From: Spirochaeta sp.
GTDB lineage: Bacteria > Spirochaetota > Spirochaetia > Spirochaetales_E > Spirochaetaceae_B
DNA: 13,932 nt
NCBI GenBank assembly: GCA_030590585.1
Contig: JAUUYD010000012.1
Coordinates: 1 to 13,932 of the forward strand
Direction of reading: 5' to 3'
Positions within the stretch are counted from its first letter, which is position 1. Each line of letters starts with the position of its first letter. The notes under the pieces are model-generated. The model saw only the letters and a program-made list of their open reading frames with translations, searched no databases and was not told the DNA's origin. Below, one piece after another: positions 1 to 5,103 of the stretch. The position numbers and the translations under genes are program-made.

Positions 1-198
1 CATCTGCCGGAGACCCGGATACCAAGGCATTTCTGGCAAAAGATGTAAACACCCGGGGCGGTGCCCAGATCGCGGCTGATGATATCCTGTTCTTCAACGG
101 CCTTGGAGATGCCGTATCAACTCTCTTCACACATCTTCTTAGAGAAGCACACATTCAACACCCTGGGAAAAGCCATTGAAACTTACCTGGGTCAATAA
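1..198 (+). pseudogene. PLP-dependent aminotransferase remnant with internal deletion (5' end outside window)
   Basis: Read from base 3, an uninterrupted frame runs to a TGA at 177-179. It contains KAFLAKDVNTRGGAQI, then DDILFFNGLGDAV and LLREA. This closely resembles the N-terminal third of class I/II fold-type I aminotransferases, where a 'GGxQIxxDDIxFFNGLGDA' stretch is followed by an RREARV/GPSP-type segment. After LLREA the similarity stops. From about base 153 a different frame (frame 1) reads TFNTLGKAIETYLGQ and stops at TAA 196-198, which looks like the C-terminal helix of the same sort of enzyme. About 300 residues expected between these parts (including the Schiff-base lysine) are absent and the frame changes at the junction near 150, so the gene cannot make an active enzyme. 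What is seen is the two frames; the family assignment is from memory of the family; the deletion is inferred. A chance C-terminal resemblance cannot be excluded. Confidence 0.55.
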
Positions 199-207
199 CG
201 AAGAAAT

Positions 208-236
208 TTGCCTTTCTGTTTATATATAGTTATTTT
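208..236 (+). promoter_or_regulatory. Possible sigma-70 promoter of the thioredoxin gene
   Basis: TTGCCT (208-213) and TATTTT (231-236) are 17 bp apart in an AT-rich stretch just after the aminotransferase remnant. Each box matches four of six consensus bases. A start near 243 would leave a leader of about 43 nt before the ATG at 286. This is a consensus match only. Confidence 0.3.
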
Positions 237-285
237 CAGATGAACGAAAACAAACAGGCGGATAACCCGTCTTGAGGAGACCGAT

Positions 286-642
286 ATGGCAGAATTTCTA
301 ACAGCAGAATCATTCAAAGAGAAAGTATTTGATTATGCCAATGAAAAAGAATGGAAGTACAAGGGGGAAGTTCCCGGAATCATCGATTTTTACGCCGACT
401 GGTGCGGTCCCTGTAAAATGGTAGCACCCATCATCGAAGAGCTTTCCAAAGAATACGAAGGCAAGCTTAACGTGTGGAAAGTGGATACGGAAGCTCAGCA
501 GGAACTCGCCGGTACTTTCGGCATTCAGAGTATTCCCTCAATCCTGTTTATTCCTATGGATGGTCAGCCCCAGATGGCAGCCGGTGCACTTCCCAAGGCC
601 ACCTTTGAGAAGATTATAAAAGAAGATCTCGGGGTCTCTTAA
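286..642 (+). CDS. trxA: Thioredoxin
   Basis: Small cytoplasmic dithiol-disulfide oxidoreductase of 118 aa, the normal length for a stand-alone thioredoxin; it keeps protein cysteines reduced and is itself recharged by thioredoxin reductase. The active site WCGPC is at residues 39-43 (Cys40 and Cys43), preceded by the core strand GIIDFYAD, and the cis-proline is in SIPS (Pro84). The N-terminal helix with DYANEKEWKYKG is longer than in E. coli Trx and is a variant seen in Bacteroidetes- and spirochaete-type thioredoxins. There is no signal peptide. The start is fixed by a strong Shine-Dalgarno GAGGAG at 274-279, six bases upstream of the ATG. The gene appears monocistronic: an aminotransferase remnant lies before it and a hairpin plus tRNA-Asn after it. 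Confidence 0.93.
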   Translation: MAEFLTAESFKEKVFDYANEKEWKYKGEVPGIIDFYADWCGPCKMVAPIIEELSKEYEGKLNVWKVDTEAQQELAGTFGIQSIPSILFIPMDGQPQMAAGALPKATFEKIIKEDLGVS

Positions 643-658
643 GACAGATCTAACGATT

Positions 659-693
659 TCGGAATCCTTGTTGACATGAAATCAGGATTCCGA
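659..693 (+). terminator. Hairpin after trxA, probable terminator
   Basis: A perfect 10-bp inverted repeat (TCGGAATCCT at 659-668, AGGATTCCGA at 684-693) with a 15-base loop lies 17 bases after the trxA stop. Only a weak U tract follows (TATCTTT), so termination may be partial. The loop and right arm also hold the -35 box and spacer of the tRNA promoter. Confidence 0.5.
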
Positions 694-699
694 TATCTT
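671..699 (+). promoter_or_regulatory. Sigma-70 promoter of tRNA-Asn
   Basis: A perfect -35 TTGACA (671-676), a 17-bp spacer and TATCTT (694-699, four of six) precede the mature tRNA 5' end at 713 by 13 bases, consistent with initiation near 706 and a short 5' leader trimmed by RNase P. The -35 lies in the loop of the trxA 3' hairpin and the -10 begins directly after that hairpin. Confidence 0.6.
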
Positions 700-712
700 T
701 GCCTACGTTCGA

Positions 713-785
713 TCCCTTGTAGCTCAGTTGGTAGAGCGGGTGGCTGTTAACCACTAGGTCGGGAGTTCGAGTCTCTCCGAGGGAG
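713..785 (+). tRNA. tRNA-Asn (anticodon GTT)
   Basis: A complete 73-nt cloverleaf can be folded by eye. The acceptor stem is TCCCTTG (713-719) with CGAGGGA (778-784), with discriminator G785. The D arm is GCTC/GAGC (722-737), the anticodon stem GGTGG/CCACT has loop CTGTTAA (744-750) and anticodon GTT at 746-748, and the T arm is GGGAG/CTCTC with loop TTCGAGT. The U1-A72 pair and G discriminator fit tRNA-Asn. CCA is not encoded (AAT follows), so the CCA-adding enzyme must supply it. It has its own promoter and terminator. Its 3' end could in principle be an integration site, but I found no repeated copy of it in the window. Confidence 0.95.
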
Positions 786-793
786 AATAATAA

Positions 794-822
794 GTCGATG
801 CTTCGGTATCGGCTTTTTTTTT
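794..822 (+). terminator. Rho-independent terminator of tRNA-Asn
   Basis: An 8-bp stem (GTCGATGC at 794-801, GTATCGGC at 806-813, with G-T wobbles) closed by a stable TTCG tetraloop is followed by nine T residues (814-822). It starts nine bases after the tRNA discriminator. Confidence 0.9.
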
Positions 823-970
823 CGGGCCGACCGGGATTCTCGCCAATACACCTGCTGACAGTTTCCTAAAATTACTTTGTTTCAATTAGATCAGCTATCA
901 ATGGCTGCTATTCAAAAGTATTGGTCACCTTTTCAGGTGATAAAATGCTTAAATCGCCATCTAATAAAAT

Positions 971-999
971 TTGACAATACAATATATATATTGTATACG
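971..999 (+). promoter_or_regulatory. hicA promoter with palindromic operator in the spacer
   Basis: A perfect -35 TTGACA (971-976) is separated by 17 bp from TATACG (994-999, four of six). A perfect 20-bp palindrome, ATACAATATATATATTGTAT (977-996), fills the whole spacer and runs into the -10. Such placement would let a dimeric repressor block RNA polymerase. HicB antitoxins with a C-terminal DNA-binding domain are known to repress their own operon, so HicB is the likely ligand; this assignment is inferred. Expected initiation at about 1005-1007 coincides with the hicA ATG. Confidence 0.65.
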
Positions 1000-1005
1000 T
1001 TGAGA

Positions 1006-1191
1006 ATGAGCGGTAAAGAGCTTGTCAAGCTCATGAGGAAAGAAGGATGGACGCTGGATCGCATTCGCGGCTCCCATCACATCATGATCAAAAAAGGTTG
1101 TCGTCCGATTCCTGTGCCCGTTCATGGTAAAAAGGATCTTGCTCCCGGTATTCTGGGAGCTCTTCTGAAGCAGACTGGGATAAAGAGGTAA
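1006..1191 (+). CDS. hicA: HicA-type mRNA interferase toxin
   Basis: A 61-residue protein of typical HicA length with the double-stranded-RNA-binding-like fold of this family. The N-terminal helix reads SGKELVKLMRKEGW, followed by the diagnostic RGSHHIM block (residues 21-27). His24 is at the position of the catalytic histidine of HicA ribonucleases, and the conserved IPVPVH (35-40) and LKQTGIK tail are present. HicA cleaves mRNAs and arrests growth until neutralised by HicB. The open frame extends upstream to 877, but that extension is unlike HicA and contains the promoter, so ATG 1006 is chosen. No good Shine-Dalgarno is visible: only TTGAGA directly abuts the ATG. This, together with the promoter position, suggests leaderless translation. 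hicB follows after 5 bases. Confidence 0.9.
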   Translation: MSGKELVKLMRKEGWTLDRIRGSHHIMIKKGCRPIPVPVHGKKDLAPGILGALLKQTGIKR

Positions 1192-1196
1192 TTGAG

Positions 1197-1610
1197 ATGG
1201 TGTATTATTGTAAAATAACTCCCGACGGCGATGGTTTCATGGTAGAATTTCCTGATATGCCCAACGTCTTGACTTATGGTGATACGGTGGATGAAGCACT
1301 GGAGAATGCTCACGAGGCTTTAAATGGAGTCTTGGAATCTGAAGTAACTCATGGATACACGCTTCAGGAATCCAAAACAGGACCCGGGGATGGACTTCAT
1401 GCGATTGAAGTGGAGCCTCATATTGACATAGCTCTTCAGCTTCGTAAATTGCGCGGAAACGCCCCTCAAAAGGTCGTGGCCGCGAAACTTGGATTTTCAT
1501 ACCAGGCTTATCAAAGATTGGAAAATCCGAGGAAGGGAAATCCAACAATTAAAACTTTAGAAAGGTTGGCCCGTGCCCATGGGAAACGGCTGCAAGTAAC
1601 TATTAATTGA
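1197..1610 (+). CDS. hicB: HicB-type antitoxin with XRE-like DNA-binding domain
   Basis: Antitoxin of 137 aa in two parts. Residues 1 to about 75 form the HicB RNase-H-like partial fold, with YYCKITPDGDGFMVEFPDMP and the following TYGDTVDEALENAHEAL helix. Residues about 78-135 form a helix-turn-helix (LRKLRGNAPQKVVAAKLGFS, then QAYQRLENPRKGNPTIKTLERLARA), close to XRE/Cro-type domains. It binds HicA directly and probably represses the operon through the palindrome at 977-996. The start is supported by AGAGG at 1184-1188, eight bases upstream, overlapping the end of hicA. Because hicA may be leaderless while hicB has a regular ribosome site, antitoxin synthesis could exceed toxin synthesis from one mRNA. 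The family call is firm; the operator partner is inferred. Confidence 0.9.
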   Translation: MVYYCKITPDGDGFMVEFPDMPNVLTYGDTVDEALENAHEALNGVLESEVTHGYTLQESKTGPGDGLHAIEVEPHIDIALQLRKLRGNAPQKVVAAKLGFSYQAYQRLENPRKGNPTIKTLERLARAHGKRLQVTIN

Positions 1611-1635
1611 TATCAAGATGAGAATAAATGATACC

Positions 1636-1742
1636 AGTAAAAGCCGCCGAACAGTACCGGATAGGATATTAGGCAAAGCCGTTCCCTTTACCGCCACCAA
1701 AGGAGGCGGCTTTTACTTTAGTAAAACCAAAGTAAAGCCGCT
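1636..1742. repeat. Cluster of mutually complementary AGTAAA(A)GCCGCC repeats
   Basis: AGTAAAAGCCGCC (1636-1648) is exactly complementary to GGCGGCTTTTACT (1705-1717). The latter can instead pair downstream: GCGGC-TTTT-ACTTT (1706-1719) with AAAGT-AAA-GCCGC (1729-1741), a 13-bp stem with one bulged T and a 9-base loop. It can also pair locally with CCGCC (1691-1695). One segment therefore has three competing partners. This could be an RNA switch, the ends of a decayed small element, or simply a repeated peptide-coding motif on the minus strand. I cannot tell which. Confidence 0.55.
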
Positions 1743-1914
1743 GGGTATGAAACCATGCTTTCAGGCACTTATTGAGAAATCTAAACCGGGCCTGCTCGGT
1801 GTTACCAATAGTCGGATTGAGCATATTGATAAAGTCTGTATTTACTTCTGCTGTAAACCGTTTTTCGTACCGGTTGATAGCACTCTTTGAAGTTCCCTCA
1901 ATATCCTTATTAAA
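1669..1914 (-). pseudogene. Unidentified protein-like remnant without a start codon
   Basis: On the minus strand, 81 codons are open between a stop at 1915-1917 and TAA at 1669-1671. The translation includes NRYEKRFTAEVNTDFINML and NTEQARFRFLNKCLKAW, then LYFGFTKVKAASFGGGKG. The amphipathic, charged composition looks more like real protein than the opposite strand does. No ATG exists near its beginning, only an internal one (the M of FINML), and no ribosome site is seen. Just upstream in another minus-strand frame is RLHQLARDDYS followed by a stop, which could be a frameshifted continuation. I do not recognise a family. It may be debris of a mobile or accessory gene, or chance; confidence is low. 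Confidence 0.25.
1691..1719 (+). terminator. Probable hicAB terminator
   Basis: The stem CCGCC-A-CC (1691-1698) pairs with GG-A-GGCGG (1702-1709), has an AAA loop and an A/A mismatch, and is followed by CTTTTACTTT. It lies 81 bases after the hicB stop. The right arm can also pair with other nearby repeats, so its strength may depend on which structure forms. Confidence 0.45.
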
Positions 1915-1972
1915 TCACAACTTGCTGCATTCAGGAATAATCATCACGCGCAAGCTGATGCAAGCGAATAAT

Positions 1973-2001
1973 TTGACAATGCAATTTCAATTACATACAT
2001 T
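1973..2001 (+). promoter_or_regulatory. Promoter of the DUF1254 lipoprotein gene with imperfect palindrome
   Basis: A perfect -35 TTGACA (1973-1978), a 17-bp spacer and TACATT (1996-2001, four of six) are present. The spacer holds an imperfect palindrome, ATGCAATT-TC-AATTACAT (1979-1996), with seven of eight pairs matching. The stretch 1971-1985 differs by one base from 969-983 in the hicA promoter, and the palindromes start at the same distance from the -35 box. The leader to the TTG start would be about 43 nt. Confidence 0.5.
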
Positions 2002-2050
2002 TTGCTACGATATATAGAATCTTTATAAAATGATCTCAAGGAGTTTAAAT

Positions 2051-3592
2051 TTGAAAACAATTGTGAAAGCAATATTACTCGGAGCTGCAGTTCTATTAGC
2101 AAGCTGCAGCACCGCTGCAACCGGTAGTAAACCATCATCAAAGGCCGATATGGCTCCCGCAATGGAAATGACAACAGAGATGCCTTCAGGTATTCTCACA
2201 TCAAACTATATCGATTCCAGAATTGGTGAATTAATCTCGGTTGATGGTGTACCGACAAAAGAAACCGTTGATAAAATCTATGACAATCTTGATTACCATC
2301 ATGCCCTGCAGGCTTTTCTAAGCGGTATACAGGTTGCCTCAATGGAAGCCATGAAAACGGGGATTGAAGTATTCGGTCCCCCGAATACAACAGTACTCCT
2401 GTTTGAAGATTTAATGGACTCAAAAGCACTCTGGCTCACACCGAATACCACAAGTGTCTATATGACGATGTGGCTGGAACTCGGTGACGAACCTTACGTT
2501 TTAGAAACGCCACCGGATGTCCTGGGAATTATTGACGACCACTGGTTTAAATACGTAACTGATTTCGGAAGATTGGGTGCGGATAAAAATCAGGGGGGCA
2601 AGTTCCTGATTATCCCTCCGGGATACGAGGGAGACATTCCTGATGGTTATTTTGCTTATCACACCAACACTTTCGGGAACTGGATTGTCTGGCGTGGATT
2701 CCAGGTTGACGGCAGCCCCCTCCCTGCTGTAAACACCACGAAAGAAGTTTATAAAGCCTACCCTCTTTCTCAAAAAGATAACCCTCCGGAACTGAATTTT
2801 ATCAATGTATCCGGCAAATTCAACAATACAATTCATAACATGGACAGAACTATATTTGACGAAATCAATGAAGTTGTTCAATCAGAACCGAGTATTGGAC
2901 AGAACCCGGAGATTCTGGGAGCTTTCGCCGCTATCGGCATCAGAAAAGGTGAAGAATTCAATCCGGATGAAAGGATGCGGAAGATTCTCTCAGATGCTGC
3001 AGAAGTAGGGTCTGTCACAGTAAGAACAATCATATCCCAACCCAGAGACGAGGGGTTTTACCTGTTCGGAAAGGACTCTATCTGGACTAACCCATTTGTA
3101 GGCGGAAGCTTTCAGTTTTTGAATGATGGTGTACATCTGCTGGATGCCCGTGCGGCTTTTCACTTTTATGCTACTGGTATCACACCGGCCATGGCAAAAG
3201 ACATTATCGGGAAAGGCTCCAAGTATGCGGTAGCTTACCTGGATAAAGAAGGAACTCCATTTGACGGGAATAAAACCTACAAAGTTAACGTACCGGACAA
3301 CGTCCCTGCTGCTGATTTCTGGTCTTTCACCCTTTATGACAACCAGACAAGAGCCATGCTGCAGACCGACCAGAGATTCCCGGGAATCGATGGAAATAAA
3401 GACGGTATAATAAGAAATACCGATGGATCCTACGATGTCTACTTCGGACCTGAACCTCCGACAGGACAGGAAAATAACTGGATACAGACCATTCCCAACA
3501 GGGGATGGAATATGCTGTTCAGGCTCTACGGACCTCTTGAACCCTGGTTTGAGAAAACATGGAAACCGGGAGAACCGGAACTGGTTCAATAA
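2051..3592 (+). CDS. DUF1254/DUF1214 domain lipoprotein
   Basis: Predicted exported lipoprotein of 513 aa. The signal peptide is LKTIVKAILLGAAVLLASC with lipobox LASC, so the mature protein begins at Cys19. A Ser/Thr/Met-rich linker follows, then a DUF1254 domain (roughly residues 45-220; core LTPNTTSVYMTMWLEL and the aromatic-rich HTNTFGNWIVWRGF). At the C-terminus is a DUF1214 domain (about 390-510; DFWSFTLYDNQTRAML, ending in NRGWNMLFRLYGPLEPWF). The two domains usually occur together in secreted or periplasmic proteins of unknown biochemical function. The reading frame is open from ATG 2030, but AAGGAG at 2038-2043 lies seven bases before TTG 2051, and no ribosome site precedes the ATG, so TTG is preferred. 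Both starts keep the same lipobox. It is monocistronic, with its own promoter and terminator. Confidence 0.85.
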   Translation: MKTIVKAILLGAAVLLASCSTAATGSKPSSKADMAPAMEMTTEMPSGILTSNYIDSRIGELISVDGVPTKETVDKIYDNLDYHHALQAFLSGIQVASMEAMKTGIEVFGPPNTTVLLFEDLMDSKALWLTPNTTSVYMTMWLELGDEPYVLETPPDVLGIIDDHWFKYVTDFGRLGADKNQGGKFLIIPPGYEGDIPDGYFAYHTNTFGNWIVWRGFQVDGSPLPAVNTTKEVYKAYPLSQKDNPPELNFINVSGKFNNTIHNMDRTIFDEINEVVQSEPSIGQNPEILGAFAAIGIRKGEEFNPDERMRKILSDAAEVGSVTVRTIISQPRDEGFYLFGKDSIWTNPFVGGSFQFLNDGVHLLDARAAFHFYATGITPAMAKDIIGKGSKYAVAYLDKEGTPFDGNKTYKVNVPDNVPAADFWSFTLYDNQTRAMLQTDQRFPGIDGNKDGIIRNTDGSYDVYFGPEPPTGQENNWIQTIPNRGWNMLFRLYGPLEPWFEKTWKPGEPELVQ

Positions 3593-3624
3593 CCGGTCTA
3601 TTATTTTTTTAAGAACTTAGAAAA

Positions 3625-3656
3625 ACCCCCTTTGCTTCAGCGGCAGGGGGTCTTTT
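3625..3656. terminator. Bidirectional rho-independent terminator
   Basis: ACCCCCT (3625-3631) and AGGGGGT (3645-3651) form a strong stem, extended inside by TTGC/GCGG around a TTCA loop. It is followed by CTTTTATTT on the plus strand and by TTTTTCTAAG on the minus strand. It sits between convergent genes and overlaps by two bases the TAA of the GTPase gene (3655-3657), serving both transcripts. Confidence 0.88.
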
Positions 3657-5103
3657 ATTTATCCCCGGCTGGAGCCGCCGCCTCTATCACTGAAACTAGT
3701 ACATTCCGCAGATTCTCAAGCTCCTGCTCAACACCTTTCCCCTTGATGAGCCTTCCTGTAAGGCGGGAGATAACGGCCTGATCCCTGCGGGACCACTGCC
3801 GGGTCATCAGAAGTGAACTGATGATGTTGTCAGCCTCGGCTTCTACCCGCTTGGCATGGGCCCAACGGCTCACCGTATCCAGATACAGCAGTGCCCGGTC
3901 TATCAGGATGAAGGCCAGCTGAATACCTTTCGGGGGGCCTAGTTCAATATATTGAGTACCCAGTTGGTGCTTCATCCCTGCAAAACGGACTTTAACCCTG
4001 GAGAGGGGGCGGCTTCCTGCCAGTCCTGAAATACCTCCGAATACGGCACCTCCTGTCATAAAGATACCGAAGCTGAGTTCTCCCAGCGCCAGATCGACTG
4101 CGGCTCCGGCTGCAGCTCCGGCTACGGCGGAGACTGTTGTGAGCTGTCTTTTTGTCAGTCCGAGAACACGCCAGGTTTCTCTTGCAAAAAGATCGTGGGC
4201 CACAAGACCTGCTTCTTCCAGTTTCATTTCAAATTGGCGGTGCCTGAACACTTTCCGCAGTTCATGCTGGGATTTTATTTCTCTCTGCCGCAGCCAGCCG
4301 GTGTATTCAGGCATCATGGATTCCTGAAGATTTTCCGCGTCATCACCGGCCTTCAGCTGAGTCCTGATTGTCTTCGTCATGCAGTCAACCACGAGATCGC
4401 AAATGATATCCGCAGCTCGGCTCATACGTCCTCTTCTGTCCGCGTTCAATGTGGTGATTACCGTATCAAGAGTCTTCTCCCAATGCTGGTCGGTCAGACG
4501 AAGAGCCCCCAGAAGTCGAATCCGCTCATCAAAGGCGGCTTCTCTTGCGTTGAATAGCCTGACGGCATTGAAATGGCGGTTGAGTGCGGCTCTCCATTCC
4601 TCTACGTATTCGGATTCATCTCCCTTACTGTTCAATATGGCCATTCTGGTTTTACCAAGACGCCTGAGTATCTCCATTTCGGCAAGATCGTCGGGTCCGA
4701 GGGGTTTACTGGCATCCAGGACGTATAGAAGACCCTGGGTATCGGCAACGGCACGCAGTATACGGCTGTCATGAACAAATGCCGGGCGCCGGGAAAAATC
4801 ACGGTCAAAAGCTTCAGAGATGGTTCCCGCGTCTTCATGCTCCGCTCGTTTTTTCAGCCACTTCAATGTTTTTTTCGGTACCTGGAAGCCGGGTGTGTCA
4901 ATAAACCGCAGCAGCGCCTGATGGTCAACTTCCACTGTATATTCCGTGGAGTGTTCGGTCTCACCCGGTGTCGGGCTGATACGAATATCATCCCGCTCGG
5001 TGAGGGTGGAAACAAGCGAAGATTTTCCCTCATTGGGATGCCCCACAACCGCGAAGCTTAATACCTTTGCAGTGTTTGAAGTGCTTTTATCCATCATCAC
5101 CAT
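3655..5103 (-). CDS. DUF3482-type membrane-associated GTPase
   Basis: P-loop GTPase of 482 aa with a C-terminal DUF3482-like region. G1/Walker A is GHPNEGKS (residues 21-28), a threonine-rich switch I (ISPTPGETEH) follows, and G3 is DTPG (69-72). The usual G4 NKxD is not clear: only NSKGD (158-162) stands at its place, so guanine specificity may be altered. An Ala/Gly-rich hydrophobic segment (about 323-363) with several small-xxx-small patterns could insert in a membrane. The C-terminal 120 residues are mainly helical. The gene is translationally coupled to the DUF2868 gene: the upstream TGA lies inside the start cluster ATG-GTG-ATG-ATG, and the first ATG (5103) gives a 7-base overlap, with GGAG eight bases before it. 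Starts at 5097 or 5094 are also possible. DUF2868 and DUF3482 proteins typically occur as neighbours; the pair's role is not established. Confidence 0.85.
   Translation of the reverse strand: MVMMDKSTSNTAKVLSFAVVGHPNEGKSSLVSTLTERDDIRISPTPGETEHSTEYTVEVDHQALLRFIDTPGFQVPKKTLKWLKKRAEHEDAGTISEAFDRDFSRRPAFVHDSRILRAVADTQGLLYVLDASKPLGPDDLAEMEILRRLGKTRMAILNSKGDESEYVEEWRAALNRHFNAVRLFNAREAAFDERIRLLGALRLTDQHWEKTLDTVITTLNADRRGRMSRAADIICDLVVDCMTKTIRTQLKAGDDAENLQESMMPEYTGWLRQREIKSQHELRKVFRHRQFEMKLEEAGLVAHDLFARETWRVLGLTKRQLTTVSAVAGAAAGAAVDLALGELSFGIFMTGGAVFGGISGLAGSRPLSRVKVRFAGMKHQLGTQYIELGPPKGIQLAFILIDRALLYLDTVSRWAHAKRVEAEADNIISSLLMTRQWSRRDQAVISRLTGRLIKGKGVEQELENLRNVLVSVIEAAAPAGDK

Noticed and set aside
925..940. 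TCACCT/AGGTGA hairpin upstream of hicA
   Set aside because: A 6-bp stem without a U tract, not tied to any gene; likely chance.
877..1005. N-terminal extension of hicA from ATG 877
   Set aside because: The extension is unlike HicA, and the strong TTGACA promoter and palindrome lie inside it just before ATG 1006.
1618..1890. Plus-strand 90-codon open frame after hicB
   Set aside because: It spans the complementary repeats and the terminator-like hairpin, has no ribosome site, and its translation has no recognisable fold; the minus strand looks more protein-like.
713..2030. tRNA-Asn as attachment site of an integrated element
   Set aside because: No second copy of the tRNA 3' end and no integrase were seen; the accessory look of the region is not enough.
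2990..3589. Minus-strand 199-codon open frame under the DUF1254 gene
   Set aside because: It lies antisense to a well-supported conserved coding sequence and its translation shows no domain pattern.
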